Assembly: GCA_003225005.1 (NCBI GenBank)
Contig: QIAN01000008.1
Location: forward strand, 1 to 45,760
Length of the DNA stretch: 45,760 nucleotides
Reading direction: 5' to 3'
Source of the DNA: Acidobacteriota bacterium
GTDB lineage: Bacteria > Acidobacteriota > Terriglobia > Terriglobales > Acidobacteriaceae
Shown piece after piece: positions 9,982 to 18,698 of this stretch. The position numbers and the translations under genes were made by a program. The notes under the pieces are model-generated. The model was not told where the DNA came from. It ran no database searches and saw only the letters and a program-made list of their open reading frames with translations. Position 1 is the first letter of the stretch, and each line of letters begins with the position of its first letter.

Positions 9982-10734
9982 CTACTTATTGAGGCTTAAA
10001 GCCGTGACCGGAGCATCAGGTTGCTCCATCGGAACCAGGTCTTGCGTCAGGCGCCATTCTGCATACCGACCCGAAACCATGATGTGGAAGACCCACTGAT
10101 GGCGCTCTTCTTCGGGTTCCACCAGACCAATGGCCTTCATGTAGAAGAGGTAGTGTTCCATCCAGCGAATCTGTTCCTTGCTCATTCCACGGCGCTGCAG
10201 GTCGACAGTTACGCCGGCTAGATGTGAGGAAGCCGTGTCGCCGTCGCACGGCGCGGCATTCCGATTGTGGCGCCGAAGTTTTTTCTGAACCTTCACCGTG
10301 CGGACCGCTGAATTCACCTGAATCTGCTGGTGGAAGCGATGGTAGTACGCCTGGCCTAGGTCTTCGGTAAAATCACGCGTCCACGGGCGGGAAAAGCGGC
10401 GCGAAGGATCGAGACGGGGGTCAAAGCGCAACGATTCGCTGGCTCGAATGGGCAGAAGTGCCTGGCTTGCCTTCAGAGCTTCCAATTCGTCGTCATCTTG
10501 AATGCGAGGCAGTTCAAGGCGATCAATTTCCGCGTTTTGCAGGATCAGAGATTCGTGCGAAGGCCTGAACATCGGGCGCCAGTGTAACCAGGAAAGAAAA
10601 TGAAAACGGCGCTTGTGACGCAAAGGCCGGGAGATCGCCGTGGTGGTCACGCCCAGGAGCGGGATGCACAGGCAGGCGAGTAGGGGAAGCAGGAGGAATT
10701 CGCGCTGTATTTTTCGCTTCACGAAGTGGCTCAC
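9982..10734 (-). CDS. DUF5715 family protein, exported or membrane-anchored, M15-peptidase-like motif
   Basis: I place the start at GTG 10734. The open frame reaches 11034 inside sdhB, but those first 100 residues have no protein-like character. The 250-residue product has a basic N-terminus and one hydrophobic segment (FLLLPLLACLCIPLLGVT), then a domain with FTEDLGQAYYHRFHQQIQVN, SAVRTVKVQKKL and SSHLAGVTVDL. The last fits S-x-H-x-x-G-x-x-x-D, the metal-binding pattern of M15 (VanY/DacB-like) D-Ala-D-Ala peptidases. A later His (WVFHIMVSG) could supply another ligand. The DUF5715 name is recalled from acidobacterial proteins. A cell-wall peptidase-like role is inference. The 280 bp upstream, to sdhB, show no gene. 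Confidence 0.72.
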   Translation of the reverse strand: MSHFVKRKIQREFLLLPLLACLCIPLLGVTTTAISRPLRHKRRFHFLSWLHWRPMFRPSHESLILQNAEIDRLELPRIQDDDELEALKASQALLPIRASESLRFDPRLDPSRRFSRPWTRDFTEDLGQAYYHRFHQQIQVNSAVRTVKVQKKLRRHNRNAAPCDGDTASSHLAGVTVDLQRRGMSKEQIRWMEHYLFYMKAIGLVEPEEERHQWVFHIMVSGRYAEWRLTQDLVPMEQPDAPVTALSLNK

Positions 10735-11014
10735 ATCTTTCCCGTACGGCCTACACACAACTGGCGGTGATTCTACGCTACGACTGTGATCTGTCAAATG
10801 AGATGTCGCAGCCACCGACGTTACCAAAGACCGGCACCAAATCTTGGTTACCGGCTGGTTACTCAGCCAGTCTCGAACCGCACGCAATTGTTCTATGGCA
10901 CGTAGGAGGCCACTTCGTCCGTCGGGTTGCAGCCGGCTCATGTGCGACGCCGGCAACAACTTGGCGAGGGTTAGATACAGAACAGTGTGGCGCGTTGTAG
11001 CGAAGTGACAAAAA

Positions 11015-11767
11015 TCAGCGTCGGAAAAGGTCACTGATGGCTTGCTTCATGACCTCGCCACCAACTTCAGAGATGGAGCGGGTGAGGGGAATATCCTTGG
11101 GGCAGACCTCGACGCAGTTCTGAGCGTAGCCGCATTCTTGGATGCCGCCGTCGCCCATCAACGCCGCCAGGCGCTCACGCTTAAGGGATTGGCCGGTGGG
11201 ATGGGTGTTGAAAAGCCGGACTTGCGCGATAGTAGCCGCGCCCACGAATCCCGTATCTTCATTGAATTGCGGACAAGCCTCCATACAGCAGCAGCACGAG
11301 ATGCAGCGGGAGAGGGGGTAAGCCACTTCCTGATCTTGCTGGGTCAGACGCGGGCCGGGGCCAAGATCGTAGGAGCCGTCAATCGGCACCCACGCTTTAA
11401 CCGCTTTCAGATTCTCAAAGAGCACATTGCGGTCCACGGCGAGATCGCGGACCACGGGAAACTTTTTGAAAGGCTCCACTCTGACAGGCTGCTGGAGATT
11501 ATCGATCAGGGCCGAGCAGGCCATGCGGGCGCGTCCATTGATGAGCATGGCGCACGAGCCGCAGACCTCTTCGAGACAATTGGAGTCGTAGGTGATGGGC
11601 GTTGTCGGCTTGCCCTCGCGGGTGACGGGGTTAGTGGCGATCTCCATGAGGGAGGAGATCACGTTCATGCCCGGATGCCAGGCCAGTTCGAACTCTTCCC
11701 AGTAGGAAGCGGAAGTGGGAGTGTCCTGGCGCTTGATTGTGATGACGACGGACTTATGTTCAGCCAT
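11015..11767 (-). CDS. sdhB: Succinate dehydrogenase iron-sulfur subunit
   Basis: SdhB carries electrons from the flavoprotein to the membrane quinone site. The 250 residues hold the [2Fe-2S] ligands (NCLEEVCGSCAMLINGR, then ACS) in the N-terminal ferredoxin fold. The C-terminal part has two cysteine motifs, CISCCCCMEACP and CGYAQNCVEVCPKDIP, for the [4Fe-4S] and [3Fe-4S] clusters. The unbroken CCCC adds cysteines between the canonical CxxCxxCxxxCP positions. It is the last gene of sdhCAB, separated from sdhA by 140 bp that contain a palindromic repeat. An AAAGG lies upstream of the ATG. Confidence 0.96.
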   Translation of the reverse strand: MAEHKSVVITIKRQDTPTSASYWEEFELAWHPGMNVISSLMEIATNPVTREGKPTTPITYDSNCLEEVCGSCAMLINGRARMACSALIDNLQQPVRVEPFKKFPVVRDLAVDRNVLFENLKAVKAWVPIDGSYDLGPGPRLTQQDQEVAYPLSRCISCCCCMEACPQFNEDTGFVGAATIAQVRLFNTHPTGQSLKRERLAALMGDGGIQECGYAQNCVEVCPKDIPLTRSISEVGGEVMKQAISDLFRR

Positions 11768-11810
11768 TTTAACTCGTAGCCTTTGCCCAAAAGCTTGTCA
11801 TTAGTCAGAC

Positions 11811-11895
11811 CGTCATTCTGAGCGGAGCGAACAACCGATGTACTCCACTGGCGCGGGCAAATTGCATAGATCCCGCGCTTCGCTCAGGATGACAA
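11811..11895 (-). repeat. Palindromic intergenic repeat between sdhA and sdhB
   Basis: 'gtcattctgagcggagcgaa' near the left end and 'ttcgctcaggatgac' near the right end are inverted arms around about 50 bp. The left arm is the same sequence type as the icd-mdh gap repeat. In the sdh transcript it could form a long hairpin between sdhA and sdhB and so affect the sdhA/sdhB mRNA ratio. Confidence 0.55.
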
Positions 11896-11907
11896 ACCAG
11901 CTTAGAT

Positions 11908-13689
11908 TCACTTTGCCGCATCGTACTTCCTCGGCCGTGGCGGAATCAGCGACGTATCCACCGGCTCGAACTCGAATTTCGGCTCATCCGCATCTGGCGC
12001 GAAGTACGCTTTCGTAGTCTTGAGGAAATTCTTGTCATCTCGCTCAGGAAACTCTGGCTTGTAGTGCGCGCCCCGCGATTCATCGCGCATCCGCGCTCCC
12101 TGAGCCACGACCCGCGACAACTGCAGCATGTTATAAAGCTGGCGCGTGAAAACCACACTGGTGTTCGCCCACTGCGTGCGGTCGCTCAAATTGACGTTAC
12201 GGAAGCGCTCGAGCATTTCCATCAACTTAGCGTCGGTCTGCTGCAAATTCTTGTTGTACCGGATGACCGTACAGTCTTTCGTCATCAGCTCGCCGAGTTC
12301 GCGCCAAAGCCTGAACGGATTCTCCGTACCATCATTCTTCATCAGCAAAGCGTTGTTTTCTTCCTGCTTCTTGCGCTCCGCCCGGAAGCCGCCGTTGCCG
12401 TCCGGAAGCGCCTGCAAACCGCGTGCATACTTCACCGCGTTTGGTCCCGCCACACCTCCGCCGAAAATGCAAGACACAAGCGAATTCGCGCCCAAACGGT
12501 TCGCACCGTGATACTGATATTCACACTCGCCCGCAGCGTAAATCCCAGGAATGTTCGTGGCCTGCTGGAAGTCCACCCACAACCCGCCCATGGTGTAATG
12601 CATCCCGGGAAAAATCTTCATGGGCGTGTCGCGCGGATCGTCGCCCACAAACTTTTCATAAATTTCGAGAATGCCTTCCAGTTTGCGATCCAGAATCTTG
12701 CGGTCGATGTGGGTCAGGTCAAGGTAGACCATCGGCTTGCCATCAATGCCGAGATGGTGCTCGTACACGACCTTGAAGATGGCGCGAGTAGCTACGTCGC
12801 GCGGCACCAGATTCCCGTACTTTGGATACCACTCTTCGAGGAAATACCAGCGCTCAGTTGCCGGGATGCTTTTGGGATCGCGCTTGTCACCCGGCTTTTT
12901 CGGGACCCAGACGCGTCCGCCCTCGCCACGCGCTGATTCAGACATCAATCGAAGTTTGTCCTCGCCGGGGATCGAAGTCGGATGAACCTGAATGAACTCG
13001 CCGTTGGCGTAATAGCAGCCCTGCTGATACAGAGCCGACTGCGCCGACCCGGTGCAGACCACGGAGTTCGTCGACTTCCCGAAGATCGCTCCAATGCCGC
13101 CGGTGGCGACGATGATCGCGTCGGAGGGGAAGGTGCGGACCTCCATGGAGCGCAGGTCCATGGCGCAAATACCGCGACAGACGCGGTTTCCGTCGAGCAC
13201 GGCGGAGAGAAACTCCCAGTGCTCGTACTTCTTCACCTTGCCTTCGGACTCGTAACGGCGGACCTGTTCGTCCAGCGCATACAGAAGTTGCTGGCCGGTG
13301 GTGGCGCCGGAGAATGCCGTACGGTTGTAGAGCGTCCCCCCGAAGCGGCGAAAATCGAGTAAACCTTCGGGCGTGCGGTTGAAGGGAACGCCCATCCGGT
13401 CGAGCAGGTCGATGATGCCCGGAGCGGCATCGCACATCTCATTTACCGGCGGTTGGTTGGCAAGAAAATCGCCGCCGTAGATGGTGTCGTCAAAATGCTG
13501 CCAGGTGGAATCGCCTTCGCCTTTCAAATTCTTCGCAGCATTGATGCCGCCCTGAGCGCAGACCGAGTGCGAACGCTTCACCGGTACTATCGAGAAAAGA
13601 TCGACCGTACCGCCCATCTCTGCGATCTTTATTGCCGCGGAAAGACCTGCGAGGCCGCCGCCTACGACGATAATTCTGGGAGCTGCCAT
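11908..13689 (-). CDS. sdhA: Succinate dehydrogenase flavoprotein subunit
   Basis: SdhA oxidises succinate to fumarate on a covalently bound FAD. The 593-residue protein opens with the dinucleotide motif VVGGGLAGLSAA and has the flavin attachment region RSHSVCAQGGINAA, the substrate loop around HPTSIPG, the catalytic Arg region RDVATRAIF, HYTMGGLWVD, and GECEYQYHGANRLGANSL near the FAD-binding end. The sequence style (short N-terminus, MGGTVDLFS) is that of B-type SQR/fumarate reductases with a single cytochrome b subunit, matching the sdhC upstream. AGGAG precedes the ATG. It is the second gene of sdhCAB. Confidence 0.97.
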   Translation of the reverse strand: MAAPRIIVVGGGLAGLSAAIKIAEMGGTVDLFSIVPVKRSHSVCAQGGINAAKNLKGEGDSTWQHFDDTIYGGDFLANQPPVNEMCDAAPGIIDLLDRMGVPFNRTPEGLLDFRRFGGTLYNRTAFSGATTGQQLLYALDEQVRRYESEGKVKKYEHWEFLSAVLDGNRVCRGICAMDLRSMEVRTFPSDAIIVATGGIGAIFGKSTNSVVCTGSAQSALYQQGCYYANGEFIQVHPTSIPGEDKLRLMSESARGEGGRVWVPKKPGDKRDPKSIPATERWYFLEEWYPKYGNLVPRDVATRAIFKVVYEHHLGIDGKPMVYLDLTHIDRKILDRKLEGILEIYEKFVGDDPRDTPMKIFPGMHYTMGGLWVDFQQATNIPGIYAAGECEYQYHGANRLGANSLVSCIFGGGVAGPNAVKYARGLQALPDGNGGFRAERKKQEENNALLMKNDGTENPFRLWRELGELMTKDCTVIRYNKNLQQTDAKLMEMLERFRNVNLSDRTQWANTSVVFTRQLYNMLQLSRVVAQGARMRDESRGAHYKPEFPERDDKNFLKTTKAYFAPDADEPKFEFEPVDTSLIPPRPRKYDAAK

Positions 13690-13732
13690 TGTTCTCCTAT
13701 TGAATCTGATGTCGCGGCGCGAATCGAAAGTG

Positions 13733-14470
13733 CTACCGCATCACGATGGCGTCTGTTGGACTGACGACAGTATCTGTGGGCTGCAGGGGCCAATCGAGGA
13801 ACGAGCGCACCGTGACCATGCCCACGACGATGAACAGTGCTGCAATCGCGAAGCAGACATAGGCGAAGCGCCGGCGCGCCTTGTCGCCCGTCGCAATGCC
13901 CCACTTAGCAGCAAAGAGCCACAGTCCGTAAGCGAAGTGCCACGAAGCACAAACAATGCCTACCACGTAAAAAGCAACCGCCCAGGGATGCTGAAATTCG
14001 CCCTGCACTTTGCCAAAAGCCGCATTGGGATGCGCTAGCAGGTGGACGCCGCTGAAACGCAGATGCCAGGTATGCCAGACCATGTAGGCGAATGCGATGG
14101 CTCCGGTCCAACGCTGAGAGGAGTACATCCAGTTGCCGGCCCAGGGATAATCGGCTAGATTGCTCTCGCCGCGATACCAGATATAAAACCCGTAGAGGGC
14201 GTGGTAGAGGATGGGCAACCAGATGCCGAACAGTTCCAGTCCGACGACGAATGGAAAGCTGGAAAGAAACTCAACCTGCTTGGCGTAGGCGGCAGGTCCA
14301 CGCGTGGCGAATGCGTTGGAGATGAAATGCTCGACCAAAAAAGCGCCGATGGGAACAATGCCCGATAAAGAATGCAAGCCGCGCAAGAGAAATGAAGTCC
14401 CCTGTCCAGCGCGCAGGGGAGCCACACCTCGTTTGATCATCGGAGGTGCAGGACTGGCAGTTGCCGCCAC
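13733..14470 (-). CDS. sdhC: Succinate dehydrogenase cytochrome b558 subunit
   Basis: This five-helix membrane subunit holds two b hemes and the quinone site of B-type succinate:quinone oxidoreductase. The start is set at GTG 14470, seven bases after AAGGAG; an in-frame TTG at 14494 has no ribosome site. Likely heme-ligand histidines are visible in LHSLSG, VEHFIS, YHALYG, HTWHLRF and WHFAYG, each in or next to a hydrophobic helix. B-type enzymes usually work with menaquinone. The gene is first in sdhCAB and lies just behind a good promoter. Confidence 0.93.
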   Translation of the reverse strand: MAATASPAPPMIKRGVAPLRAGQGTSFLLRGLHSLSGIVPIGAFLVEHFISNAFATRGPAAYAKQVEFLSSFPFVVGLELFGIWLPILYHALYGFYIWYRGESNLADYPWAGNWMYSSQRWTGAIAFAYMVWHTWHLRFSGVHLLAHPNAAFGKVQGEFQHPWAVAFYVVGIVCASWHFAYGLWLFAAKWGIATGDKARRRFAYVCFAIAALFIVVGMVTVRSFLDWPLQPTDTVVSPTDAIVMR

Positions 14471-14513
14471 GGAAACACTCCTTGTGAGTTCCAATGTGAG
14501 ACGAGAACTTTTT

Positions 14514-14543
14514 ATTATCTTGTCGCCAGGGAAGGGAAGTCAA
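14514..14543 (-). promoter_or_regulatory. Sigma-70 promoter of sdhCAB
   Basis: On the minus strand TTGACT (14543-14538) and GATAAT (14519-14514) are separated by 18 bp. Transcription would start near 14507, about 37 nt before the sdhC GTG, leaving room for its AAGGAG. This is the best-matching sigma-70 promoter in the window. Confidence 0.65.
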
Positions 14544-14686
14544 GAAAGGGAGAACGCAAGAGCATCAGGGAAGAACAAAGAAAGGCGCATCCCAGGCTTG
14601 CTGGTGAAGCCCTCCACGAAAGACACACCGACGGTAAGGCGCTGGGGCGACACACTAAAAGCGTCAGCATTTGATTAAGGAATTCA

Positions 14687-15328
14687 CTAGGTCCCAATGG
14701 TCTGGTCTCGGACGGGGCTGGCGGAAATCCACTGCAGGAACTGCCGAAATGCCGCTCCACGATGACTGTAGCTGGCCTTCTCTTCTGCCGTCAATTCGGC
14801 GAAGGTTTTCTGAATTTGCGGAAAAAAGAAAAGCGGATCATAGCCAAAGCCATTCACACCGCGAGGCACCTCTAAAATTGCGCCCTCGGCTTTGCCTTCA
14901 AACACAGCCAGCGTCCGGCCATCTCGCGCGGCAGCAATGACACACACAAAGCGCCCGCTGCGCCGCCCGGGCGGAACATTTCTGAGCTCGCGGATCAAGC
15001 GCGCATTATTGGCTTCATCCTCCGTGTTGTTGTGCACAAGATGAGGAGCTTCAGCCGCGTAGCGAGCGGAGTGCACACCGGGAGCGCCATTCAGGGCATC
15101 GACTTCGAGTCCAGAGTCATCGGAAAGTACAATCTCACCTGGTGCGTAGCGGCTGTAGGTCTCAGCCTTCTTGCGCGCGTTGGCTTCGAACGTATCACCG
15201 TCTTCTCCGACGGCGGGTAGCGACAACAGTTCAGGAAGAGCCGCGACTTCAACGTCGTAACCAGCCGCCGCTCCCCCGAAGTCGCGTAACTTGCCCTGGT
15301 TGGAAGTCGCGATGAAGATTCGTTTCAT
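14687..15328 (-). CDS. rdgB: dITP/XTP pyrophosphatase (non-canonical purine NTP pyrophosphatase)
   Basis: RdgB/HAM1 enzymes hydrolyse dITP, ITP and XTP to the monophosphates and so keep deaminated purines out of DNA and RNA. The 213 residues show the N-terminal ATSNQGKLRDF, DGDTFEANARKKAETY, the metal-binding LSDDSGLEVDALNGAPGVHS, GKAEGAILEVPRGVNGFGYDPLF (the nucleobase and phosphate site; positions about 145-167) and YSHRGAAFRQF at the end. The protein is a little long at its C-terminus (ISASPVRDQTIGT). It stands alone between the sdh promoter and the membrane protein upstream. Confidence 0.95.
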   Translation of the reverse strand: MKRIFIATSNQGKLRDFGGAAAGYDVEVAALPELLSLPAVGEDGDTFEANARKKAETYSRYAPGEIVLSDDSGLEVDALNGAPGVHSARYAAEAPHLVHNNTEDEANNARLIRELRNVPPGRRSGRFVCVIAAARDGRTLAVFEGKAEGAILEVPRGVNGFGYDPLFFFPQIQKTFAELTAEEKASYSHRGAAFRQFLQWISASPVRDQTIGT

Positions 15329-15383
15329 GAGCGTTGCCGCTGAGGATAGCCCTCGAACTCAACCGTAGCCGGGAAGGATACTA

Positions 15384-17150
15384 CTAAGGTTCACGCCGGA
15401 CTCTCAGGTTCCGCAGGCGAACGCTCGCGGATTGGCGTATATCGAGAAACCTCCACAGAATGAGAACAAACATACTGAGCACGGAAATCCACGCTCCCGC
15501 AGTGCGGTCCCATGTCCGCATGAACTTGATCTCCACGCGATTCGCTCCGCGGCCGACCGGAACCAGCATCTGGCCAGTGCCTTCCCGCGCTGTGGCTTGC
15601 ACCGGTTGTCCATTTACTTCTGCTCGCCACGCCGGATAGTGAAATAGATGCAAAGCCAGATTCGCGGGAGCAGACATCTTCGCGGTAAAAAGTTTGGACT
15701 GGGGTCCCCACTCGAAAACGTGAATAGCGGCATTTGCCGGACCATCGACGGTGACGAGGCGCGCACCCTTGTCGACATTGGAGACGTCAGCGCCCGCTGG
15801 CGTGTATTCGTCCGTTCCTTCGTAGCCGGAGCCGCTTGCCATGTTGTCCTCGATCTCGCGCAGGTCGGCGGGACCGTCCCACCATGGCGGCTGAATGTGT
15901 TGCCATCCGAACGCAATCACCAGAAGCGTTGCCATATAGACGGCAAGACGCAGGGTCCATCGCTGGATTGCCAGCGTAAGGAAAATGGAGAAGGCTACGC
16001 CTAGACATAACATCCAGCGCCAGGGAAACTGCATGAAGCGCAGCTTGGGCAGAAAGTTCCACAGCAATGCGCTAATCGGTGACATCAACAGAACAGTGGC
16101 AAGGGCCCAAACCAGACTGACATGCCATAATTTCCGACGTGGGCTGCGCCAGCAGCGCCGCGCCATCCAGGCCGCCACGAACGTCAACAAAATTTCTGCC
16201 AGCGCAACCCATGAAACAAGGTGATTGAAGGCGTCGTGATCGCGGTCGCTGGTCGTGCTGAACAGAAAGTTGTCCTGGGGACGCGAACCCGGCGAGATCG
16301 CCTCGGCGATGTTTACCCACTTCTCCTCATATACCGCTGGCACCAGATAGAAACTCGCCAAACCCGTACCTAAAAGCACGGCGGCTGCTCCCGTCAAAAT
16401 CAAACGCGGCGAGCGCCCCAGCCACGCCATCACCACGATCAGCAGCGCAAATGAATAGTGAACCATCACCGCCGCCGGCGCGTTCATAAGCCAGGACGCT
16501 GCCAACACCGCGCCCAGAGGAACAATTGCGCGACGTCCCTCACTTTCGGCCGCACGCAAGACCAACAGCAGTAATAGCGGCAGCAGGGAACTGGCGAGCA
16601 GCTCCGCAAACGCGCTCCGCCAGTAAACGATCACAAAATGGTAAGGATTGGCGGCATAGAGCGCAGCCGCAAAGACAGCATCCCGACGATCGAGCCATGT
16701 CCGCGCCAACATGAACATCGAGACACCAGCAGCCACCAACGCAAGCCAGATGTAGACACCCGAAATGATTGTCCAGGGCAACAGCGCACTGAGGGCTGCT
16801 CCGACGGTCCAGGAAGCAGGTGGGTAGAACACAAAGCGGGGTTCGCCGTATGCCCAATGCGCCATTGATGCCCAGCGCGGGTAGACGATGCCCCGCTTCC
16901 ATTGCGCCAACACTTCAAGCCATGAATAGAGATGAAATTCGAGGTCGTGTCCGGAAGGAGTGCCTAAAAAAAATGAAGGGGCCTCGACCGCGAAAGAGGT
17001 AGCGGCGATCGCGAGAAAAGGTCCCCAAAGCAGAGAACGCTTCGAAGCAGCAACGGAGTCAAAAGACGAAGTGGGCGTAGACTCCCCTTGGGTCGTCAAC
17101 TCTTTTCCTTCGCTAACCGCCAGCCGCCGCAGAGTTTCCCATTTAGTCAC
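15384..17150 (-). CDS. Large polytopic membrane protein, PTPS-related/GT-C-like
   Basis: The 588-residue protein has a polar N-terminus, about eleven hydrophobic helices, a soluble segment (about 425-550) and a final helix. The first loop has GHDLEFHLYSWLEV and YPRWASMAHWAYGEPRFVFYPP, a pattern seen in the membrane family named '6-pyruvoyl-tetrahydropterin synthase-related' (PF10131). That name is historical and does not imply pterin chemistry. The acidic loop residues (HDLEFH) resemble the catalytic loop of GT-C glycosyltransferases that use lipid-linked sugars, so transfer of a sugar or another surface-polymer role is possible but not shown. The start is a GTG without a Shine-Dalgarno sequence; TATAGA lies directly upstream, so a very short leader is possible. 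Confidence 0.8.
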   Translation of the reverse strand: MTKWETLRRLAVSEGKELTTQGESTPTSSFDSVAASKRSLLWGPFLAIAATSFAVEAPSFFLGTPSGHDLEFHLYSWLEVLAQWKRGIVYPRWASMAHWAYGEPRFVFYPPASWTVGAALSALLPWTIISGVYIWLALVAAGVSMFMLARTWLDRRDAVFAAALYAANPYHFVIVYWRSAFAELLASSLLPLLLLLVLRAAESEGRRAIVPLGAVLAASWLMNAPAAVMVHYSFALLIVVMAWLGRSPRLILTGAAAVLLGTGLASFYLVPAVYEEKWVNIAEAISPGSRPQDNFLFSTTSDRDHDAFNHLVSWVALAEILLTFVAAWMARRCWRSPRRKLWHVSLVWALATVLLMSPISALLWNFLPKLRFMQFPWRWMLCLGVAFSIFLTLAIQRWTLRLAVYMATLLVIAFGWQHIQPPWWDGPADLREIEDNMASGSGYEGTDEYTPAGADVSNVDKGARLVTVDGPANAAIHVFEWGPQSKLFTAKMSAPANLALHLFHYPAWRAEVNGQPVQATAREGTGQMLVPVGRGANRVEIKFMRTWDRTAGAWISVLSMFVLILWRFLDIRQSASVRLRNLRVRREP

Positions 17151-17523
17151 AGTCTATATTTAACTGAGTTTTAATGTTTCTGAAATCATCCGGGTCATGC
17201 CGGCTGGTTAACATGTTCATACGGAGTGGGACAAATCGCGGAGATTTGCTGGACCCGAGCCAAAACCGGTGCTGGGTTTTCAAATCTCCGCCAAGAAGTC
17301 GCCGCCCAAGCCTCCCGTTTTCCTGCGGCGTCTCCGCCGTTGTTGCCCTTCTCCGGTGCCCTGAATGCGCCCACTCTCGATCGAAAGGGAGGCTCTTAAT
17401 GTCACACGTTCACACTGGGACGGCAATGTGTAACCGCCGGCAGCAGGTTCGCAAAAGTAGTCAGAGCTCAATCTTCTTGGATGTTGCTGGGGGGTGAGGT
17501 TACGCGCCCGGGATTCGGAAGGA
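17151..17523. other. Intergenic region, no gene seen
   Basis: About 370 bp between the end of the PilZ-protein gene and the membrane-protein start. Frames here are arginine- and serine-rich with no recognisable motif. No clear terminator or repeat was found. Confidence 0.5.
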
Positions 17524-18669
17524 TCAGGCGAGGGCGTTCTCGGAGCTGCGCTGGTGGCGAAGTTCGGCAATGAAGTCGTCTTCCTGAAGCTTTGTTCCGC
17601 GTCGCAGCAGTTCTAGAAGGAGATCTTCCATCTCCTCTTTGGACCCTTCCCGATCGGCTTCAGAGGGCTCAAATTGGCTGAGATCAGCCGTCAGCGCGCG
17701 AGGAGATATGAATAGTTCCAGCGTGGTTTCAGGACACCCGCGCAGGAAGCGAATCAAATTCTCCACCTGCGCACGCTGCTGTTCGGTCCGTGACGGGAAC
17801 TCTACGCCCATGCCACGGCCTGGATGCACTACCCGGACCATCGCTTCGGTGTGGATCTCTATGCCTTCTGTCTTGAGGCACAGATCAATCAGGGAGCGCT
17901 CAGGGAACGGCGAAGTGGTTTCCACATAGCACCCGCCAAGGCTCAGGTCGGTGAGCTTGCCGTGAGGGACGCTCTCATGGGGACTCACCGCGGCGCTCAC
18001 CGCGGCGGCTCGCAGCCAAGCTTTGAGTTCAGCCGCCGCGACTTCGGTCAAATCCAGGAAATGCACTCCGGTTTGTCCATTGGGGTTTGCCCAGGCCACC
18101 TGCCCGTGAGCGTCCATCTCAAAAGAACTATCGGGCAACTGAAAACGGAAACCGATAAGCAACCCAGCCGGCTGCGGCTCTGCGGTGAGCACATCCATGC
18201 CGGTTTCGCTCAGGTCAAGAAGGATTCCTTCTATCTTCCGCTGGTTGGGCAGCACCAGTGCCACCGGTGCCTGTACTGGCACACGGAAGGCGCGCCGCCG
18301 TTCCCTGCTCAACAGGGCGGTGACCGCGCACAAGCCAGCCCTGGCTTTCTCCTCGGTCAGGGGCTTATGCAGCACGAAGTGTGCGCCCGCGCTCAGAATC
18401 TCGCGAATCGCTGCGGAATCCGCCACCAGGGCAACTATTACGGGAGGACTTGTTGAACCTAAGAGCCGGGCTTCCCGGATAACATCCCGAGCCGCTTCCG
18501 AGTCGTCAAAGTCTACCACCAGAGCGTCGAACTTCTGCTGCTGTAGTCGGTTGATGGCAGTGGAAGGATCACTCCAACGTTCCACGGCGACACCGTAGGT
18601 GGGCAGGGTGCGGCCGAGTATTTCCGAAGCTGAATCGTCTCTGCTGACCAGCAGCGCCTGAACAGTCAT
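17524..18669 (-). CDS. Receiver-like domain fused to two PilZ domains
   Basis: The 381-residue protein starts with a CheY-like fold (about 1-120): acidic pair in SRDDSAS, Asp in ALVVDFDD, Lys in VLHKPL. The usual Thr/Ser after strand 4 appears as Val (VIVALVADS), so it may be a receiver of altered switching. PilZ domain 1 (about 125-220) has RERRRAFRVP and LDLSETGMDV, matching the RxxxR plus [D/N]xSxxG signature for c-di-GMP. PilZ domain 2 (about 230-330) has LTDLSLGGCYVE but no clear RxxxR, so it may not bind the nucleotide. A charged tail follows. It probably links c-di-GMP to motility, adhesion or surface-polymer output. AAGGGA precedes the ATG. The small coiled-coil gene lies 29 bp upstream. 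Confidence 0.88.
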   Translation of the reverse strand: MTVQALLVSRDDSASEILGRTLPTYGVAVERWSDPSTAINRLQQQKFDALVVDFDDSEAARDVIREARLLGSTSPPVIVALVADSAAIREILSAGAHFVLHKPLTEEKARAGLCAVTALLSRERRRAFRVPVQAPVALVLPNQRKIEGILLDLSETGMDVLTAEPQPAGLLIGFRFQLPDSSFEMDAHGQVAWANPNGQTGVHFLDLTEVAAAELKAWLRAAAVSAAVSPHESVPHGKLTDLSLGGCYVETTSPFPERSLIDLCLKTEGIEIHTEAMVRVVHPGRGMGVEFPSRTEQQRAQVENLIRFLRGCPETTLELFISPRALTADLSQFEPSEADREGSKEEMEDLLLELLRRGTKLQEDDFIAELRHQRSSENALA

Positions 18670-18698
18670 AGCTAGAGTCCCTTGCCCAAGCGGTGGGA

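Noticed and set aside
10735-11034. 100-residue N-terminal extension of the DUF5715 protein
   Set aside because: It would start inside sdhB and place the signal-anchor helix in mid-protein; composition is not protein-like.
11042-11779. 245-codon plus-strand frame over sdhB
   Set aside because: Antisense shadow of sdhB; no ribosome site or recognisable domain.
12064-12936. 290-codon plus-strand frame over sdhA
   Set aside because: Antisense shadow of sdhA; the sdhA motifs leave no doubt about the coding strand.
15384-17150. Linking the 'PTPS-related' membrane protein to the pterin cluster
   Set aside because: The family name is historical; the sequence is a polytopic membrane protein with no PTPS zinc or cysteine motif.
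17280-17570. 96-codon minus-strand frame overlapping the end of the PilZ gene
   Set aside because: Arg-rich low-complexity translation without ribosome site or motif.
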